A stretch of DNA of 64,000 nt from JBJHBP01 sp050485645. GTDB taxonomy: Bacteria; Pseudomonadota; Gammaproteobacteria; Steroidobacterales; Rariloculaceae. Shown one piece after another: positions 61,907 to 64,000 of this stretch. The translations under genes and the position numbers were made by a program. Below the pieces are notes generated by a model that saw only the letters and a list, made by a program, of their open reading frames with translations, searched no databases and was not told the DNA's origin. The first letter of the stretch is position 1; every line of letters begins with the position of its first letter. The DNA is taken from positions 1-64,000 of the forward strand of contig JBJHBT010000010.1 of assembly GCA_050485645.1 (NCBI GenBank), read 5' to 3'.

Positions 61907-63100
61907 ATGAACATCAGAATCACTGGCATCATCGCCCTGCTCACCGTGAGCATCGTCACGGTCGCCGCCTACCCGGCACTGAGAAGTCACCCCGTATTCG
62001 ATGCATTCGGACCCCCGCTGCCCACCCGGGGCTACGCGGCGGTCGAAGCGGTGTTCGTGCTCGACACCACCGGCAGCATGGGCGGCATGATCGAAACCGC
62101 CAGGGAGAAGATCTGGTCGATTGCCACCACACTGGCACAAGGTAATCCCAGACCGGAAATTTCGATCGGACTGGTGGCATTTCGTGACCGCGGTGACGAG
62201 TACGTGACGCGCGTGATCGATCTCACCACGGACCTCGACGCGCTGTATGCGGAGCTGATGCAGTTTCGTGCGGCCGGCGGCGGCGATGTGCCCGAAGCGG
62301 TGAATGAAGCGCTGTACGATGCCGTCCACCGGATATCGTGGAGTGACAATCCGCACAGCTACCGGGTGGTGTTCCTGGTCGGCGACGCGCCGCCGCAGAT
62401 GAACTATCGGGACGACGTGAAGTACCCAGAAACGCTGGCCGCGGCCGCCGCGAAGGGCATCGTTGTGAATACCATACAGTGCGGTGACATGGCGGCCACC
62501 ACGCATCACTGGCAGCGCATCGCGGCACTCGGTCAGGGACGTTACTTCCGGGTCGAACAGGCTGGTGGCGGTGTAACGGTCGACACGCCGTTCGATGAAC
62601 AGATCGCACAGCTGTCGAGGGACCTGGAAGGCACGCGAATCTACTTCGGCACGGAAGAGGAACGCGCGGCGCAGTTCGCGCGGGCCGCCTCGGTCGACGA
62701 GATCATGGTGACCGGATCACGCGCCGCCGGCGCACGAAGAGCCGAGTACACCATGATGGTCGGCGCATCCGGCATCGATCCGCACAGCAGTCGCGAGCTG
62801 GTCACGCAGTCGATGGACGGAAGCGTCGACATCGATGCGCTCGACGACGACGTGCTACCGCCTTCAATGCGTGCGCTGTCCACCGAAGAACGCCGCGCCC
62901 TGATTGCCGAATCGGCCGAGAAACGTGAAGCGCTGCAGGCACAGATCAGCGAGCTGTCGCGGCAGCGACGCGCGTTCATCGCCGAACACATCGCCGAGCG
63001 GGGCGGAGCCGACGATTCGCTGGATCACCAGCTCTTCGAGGCGGTGCGTACGCAGGCAGCCGAGCGCGGCATCACTTATGAGGGCGGGCCGGCTTATTAG
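61907..63100 (+). CDS. Secreted VWA-domain protein with TonB-box-like motif
   Basis: The 397-residue protein has an N-terminal signal or anchor (ITGIIALLTVSIVTVAAYPA) and a von Willebrand A domain with an intact MIDAS: VEAVFVLDTTGSMGGMIE (DxTGS), a Thr/Asp site around DLTTDLDALYAELM and FLVGDAPPQM. After the VWA domain comes SVDEIMVTGSRAAGARRAE and then a coiled C-terminus (EKREALQAQISELSRQRRAF). VWA domains bind proteins through a metal. It is the last gene of the pspA-like operon. Its stop overlaps that of the cytochrome on the other strand. Confidence 0.9.
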   Translation: MNIRITGIIALLTVSIVTVAAYPALRSHPVFDAFGPPLPTRGYAAVEAVFVLDTTGSMGGMIETAREKIWSIATTLAQGNPRPEISIGLVAFRDRGDEYVTRVIDLTTDLDALYAELMQFRAAGGGDVPEAVNEALYDAVHRISWSDNPHSYRVVFLVGDAPPQMNYRDDVKYPETLAAAAAKGIVVNTIQCGDMAATTHHWQRIAALGQGRYFRVEQAGGGVTVDTPFDEQIAQLSRDLEGTRIYFGTEEERAAQFARAASVDEIMVTGSRAAGARRAEYTMMVGASGIDPHSSRELVTQSMDGSVDIDALDDDVLPPSMRALSTEERRALIAESAEKREALQAQISELSRQRRAFIAEHIAERGGADDSLDHQLFEAVRTQAAERGITYEGGPAY

Positions 63101-63588
63101 TTGACTGCCCCTGGGTTGACTGCCCCGGAGTCGACCACGCCGGGATTGAAGGCGCGATGACAACCCTCACAGGACGTGTACAGCCTATCGCCAACTTCCA
63201 GCAGTGCATCGTGATCCCGGGCGCGTATCGCATCGAGCGCGCCCCGGGTCGCGTTCAGCATCACCTGATTGAATGCACGCCACGCAGGCTGGCTGACCCA
63301 TTCGCTGTCGTTGGGACCGGTACCGCCAAGGGCATTGGCCTGCGTGGCCACCATCATCGTGATCGCCGCCTCTTCCAGCGCCGTCCACTCCTCGTCGGTG
63401 GGTGGATCCCAGGCGTTCCACAGGGTGTTGGTCGCCGACGTGATGGTCTTTTCCATCAGCTCACGAATCGAAACCAGCGGACTGCCATCGGCGCTTGCGG
63501 CGGCACGATCGCCCTGCTGTGACAGGGCCGGCGTGAACAGCAGTGCGACGAGCAGTGCGGCAACCGTGGCAATGGACAGTAACTTCAT
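63097..63588 (-). CDS. Small periplasmic c-type cytochrome (cytochrome c'-like)
   Basis: The 163-residue protein has a signal peptide (KLLSIATVAALLVALLFTPA) and a helical body ending in one haem site (TSCEGCHRAF, residues about 143-147), the C-terminal haem position of four-helix cytochromes c'. Visible helices include IRELMEKTITSATNTLWNAW and FNQVMLNATRGALDAIRARD. The C-terminus is a short repeat (VVDSGAVNPGAVN). The ATG at 63588 follows GGGAGAGA. It lies 14 bases after the propeller gene on the same strand and may accept its electrons. Confidence 0.87.
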   Translation of the reverse strand: MKLLSIATVAALLVALLFTPALSQQGDRAAASADGSPLVSIRELMEKTITSATNTLWNAWDPPTDEEWTALEEAAITMMVATQANALGGTGPNDSEWVSQPAWRAFNQVMLNATRGALDAIRARDHDALLEVGDRLYTSCEGCHRAFNPGVVDSGAVNPGAVN

Positions 63589-63602
63589 GATGTCTCTCCC
63601 TA

Positions 63603-64000
63603 TCACTCCACGCTGAAGGCCAGCAGCACGTTGCCTGCGCGCCCCACGAATCCGGCGTTGCCGGACAGCGCGTAAACCATGCCGCCGGCCACCACCACCC
63701 CGGGACCATCGATGGATCCGCCGTTGGCCGGTACGCCGTTGACGGTATCGAACGACACGTTGGTATCGAAGGTCCAGAGTACGCGGCCGTCGTCCGCCGA
63801 ATAGGCTCGCAGGCCGCCGTCCGCCGAACCGGAAAACACCGCGCCGGGGATCGCCGTCACCGCGGCCGACTGCGTCTGGCTGCAGCCCTGTCCCGCTGCG
63901 CACAGCAGCGGTTGGGGCGGCGTGTACCAGGCCCGTTCGCCGCTCTCCAGGTGAACGGCGTGCAGACCACCGGTGACCTCGTTGTTGTAACCGCCCACGG
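63603..64000 (-). CDS. PQQ-type beta-propeller protein, 3' part only
   Basis: The window cuts the gene; the last 130 or so residues are visible. They contain propeller blades with Trp-docking motifs (GGLHAVHLESGERAWY, GGLRAYSADDGRVLWTFDT), an intervening LCAAGQGCSQTQSAAVT with a Cys pair, and the end GNVLLAFSVE. This is the pattern of PQQ-binding-like propellers found in quinoprotein dehydrogenases and in BamB-like proteins. The cytochrome gene directly downstream favours a redox role. N-terminal domains are unknown. Confidence 0.8.
   Translation of the reverse strand, partial: VGGYNNEVTGGLHAVHLESGERAWYTPPQPLLCAAGQGCSQTQSAAVTAIPGAVFSGSADGGLRAYSADDGRVLWTFDTNVSFDTVNGVPANGGSIDGPGVVVAGGMVYALSGNAGFVGRAGNVLLAFSVE

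Overview
The window is a GC-rich chromosomal segment from a gammaproteobacterium, probably a free-living, respiring lineage of the Woeseiales, Steroidobacterales or Xanthomonadales kind. This rests on conserved gene order: tRNA-Ser(GCU)-csrA-alaS-recX-recA-pncC, bamD divergent from rluD-pgeF-clpB, an fmdB-type gene with DUF502 and aspS, and pilS-pilR beside nadE. The species cannot be named from sequence alone.

Positions 1-6570 are a scrap-yard. They hold an internally deleted IS91-type transposase, a frameshifted small membrane protein, a second copy of only the 3' end of a secretin gene fused to a beheaded TonB-receptor gene, an IS3 orfA fragment with an ACG start, and remnants of a multihaem cytochrome/TPR protein, a lipoprotein and a PD-(D/E)XK nuclease. 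Intact among them are a BON-domain lipoprotein, a TPR-secretin protein and a small AT-richer secreted protein. From 6573 to 12292 the classical tRNA-Ser, csrA, alaS, recX, recA (with a LexA box) and pncC block follows. mutS (22673-25381) points away from pncC, as in many relatives, but about 10.3 kb separates them: a glycosyltransferase, an ankyrin protein, a Tat-type metallo-beta-lactamase-fold hydrolase, a DUF1552 protein, a dihaem DUF1592-type protein, a TonB-C protein, a SnoaL-like protein and a small beta-barrel. This looks like an accessory insertion carrying an uncharacterised secreted oxidative system.

From 25398 to 36607, all on the minus strand, lie a response-regulator stump, a PAS/GAF/GGDEF/EAL c-di-GMP protein, an alpha/beta hydrolase, aspS, DUF502, a zinc-ribbon protein, clpB (with a candidate sigma-32 promoter), pgeF and rluD; bamD diverges. 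Positions 37520-41676 form a tight operon (response regulator, YaiO-type TPR/beta-barrel, HEAT-repeat membrane protein, processive family-2 glycosyltransferase) that looks like a synthase-dependent exopolysaccharide module. Then come nadE, pilS-pilR, an M16 protease, a secreted hypothetical, panD, a TonB siderophore-type receptor with a TTAAC-rich upstream array, and another secreted hypothetical.

The last part has nrdA-nrdB, encoding a class I ribonucleotide reductase without an ATP cone, behind a clear cobalamin riboswitch. This implies a B12-dependent class II enzyme elsewhere. Next is an OmpR-type two-component system divergent from a pspA-like/membrane/VWA operon, with a CpxR-like GTAAA-N6-GTAAA repeat between them. 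Both the kinase's periplasmic domain and the VWA protein contain a TonB-box-like EI(V/M)VTG(A/S)R motif. The window ends with a small c-type cytochrome and the 3' part of a PQQ-type beta-propeller gene.
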